The translations under genes were made by a program, and so were the position numbers. A DNA stretch of 5,409 nucleotides, from NCBI GenBank assembly GCA_009936825.1, contig JAACDV010000124.1:1-5409 (forward strand), in the 5' to 3' direction. Each line of letters begins with the position of its first letter. Within the stretch, counting starts at the first letter, position 1. Shown piece after piece: positions 5,274-5,409 of the stretch. The notes beneath the pieces are model-generated. The model searched no databases, was not told the DNA's origin, and saw only the letters and a program-made list of their open reading frames with translations. Source of the DNA: Bacteroidota bacterium (lineage in GTDB: Bacteria > Pseudomonadota > Alphaproteobacteria > Puniceispirillales > Puniceispirillaceae).

Positions 5274-5409
5274 TTATTCCGTGCGCTCGCGTATTAAATC
5301 TATCAGCGCGCTGAATTTACCTTTGTTACGGCGGATAACGGCAATGTTTTCCTGCTTTTGCGTATCCAGCAGGGACAGGTTTTCAATTTCAATATCGAAT
5401 AGCTTGACC
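5274..5409 (-). CDS. 3' end of an unidentified gene, cut by the window edge
   Basis: An open frame enters from the right edge and ends with TAA at 5276-5274, giving the last 44 residues of a protein. The tail is charged and probably helical: it includes LSLLDTQKQENIAVIRRNKG and ends LIDLIRERTE. The codon choice looks like that of the neighbouring genes, and the frame is open through the entire visible part. I do not recognise the family from this fragment. It converges with ettA, and the 20-bp repeat array lies between the two stop codons. A run of six T follows its stop codon on the coding strand, but the only upstream stem I can draw (GCGCT with AGCGC, 5 bp) is weak, so a terminator is not called. 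Confidence 0.6.
   Translation of the reverse strand, partial: VKLFDIEIENLSLLDTQKQENIAVIRRNKGKFSALIDLIRERTE

Overview
The window looks like an ordinary chromosomal stretch of an alphaproteobacterium of moderate GC (roughly 50% by eye). The evidence is the RpoH-type heat-shock sigma factor lying directly downstream of an RluA/RluD-type pseudouridine synthase, an arrangement known from many alphaproteobacteria, plus the character of the small membrane proteins beside them. A marine lineage such as SAR116 would fit the base composition and gene style, but the sequence does not prove it.

Layout. Minus strand, positions 7-2226: rluD followed by rpoH, separated by 267 bp that carries a near-consensus sigma70 promoter for rpoH (TTGAAA, 16 bp, TATAAT) and a 5' leader of about 170 nt rich in inverted repeats. 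Plus strand, 2425-2820: a small single-pass membrane protein with a Pro/Asp/Ser repeat tract, divergent from rluD. Minus strand, 2801-3178: a YggT-like integral membrane protein that starts at TTG and converges on the previous gene with a 20-bp overlap. Plus strand, 3465-5144: ettA, a full-length ABC-F translation factor. After it comes a 20-bp tandem repeat array (5131-5258) whose first unit encodes the last residues and stop codon of EttA. Minus strand, from 5274 to the window edge: the last 44 codons of an unidentified protein converging on ettA.

The recognisable genes serve protein synthesis and protein quality control: 23S rRNA pseudouridylation (RluD), gating of the ribosome by energy state (EttA) and heat-shock transcription (RpoH). 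They do not form one operon.

I found no mobile element, tRNA, rRNA or CRISPR array, and no convincing new multi-gene system. The least explained elements are the palindromic 20-bp array that begins inside the ettA stop region and the inverted repeats in the rpoH leader. Weaker curiosities are two short upstream ORFs and a cluster of GANTC sites in the Asp-Ser repeat gene.
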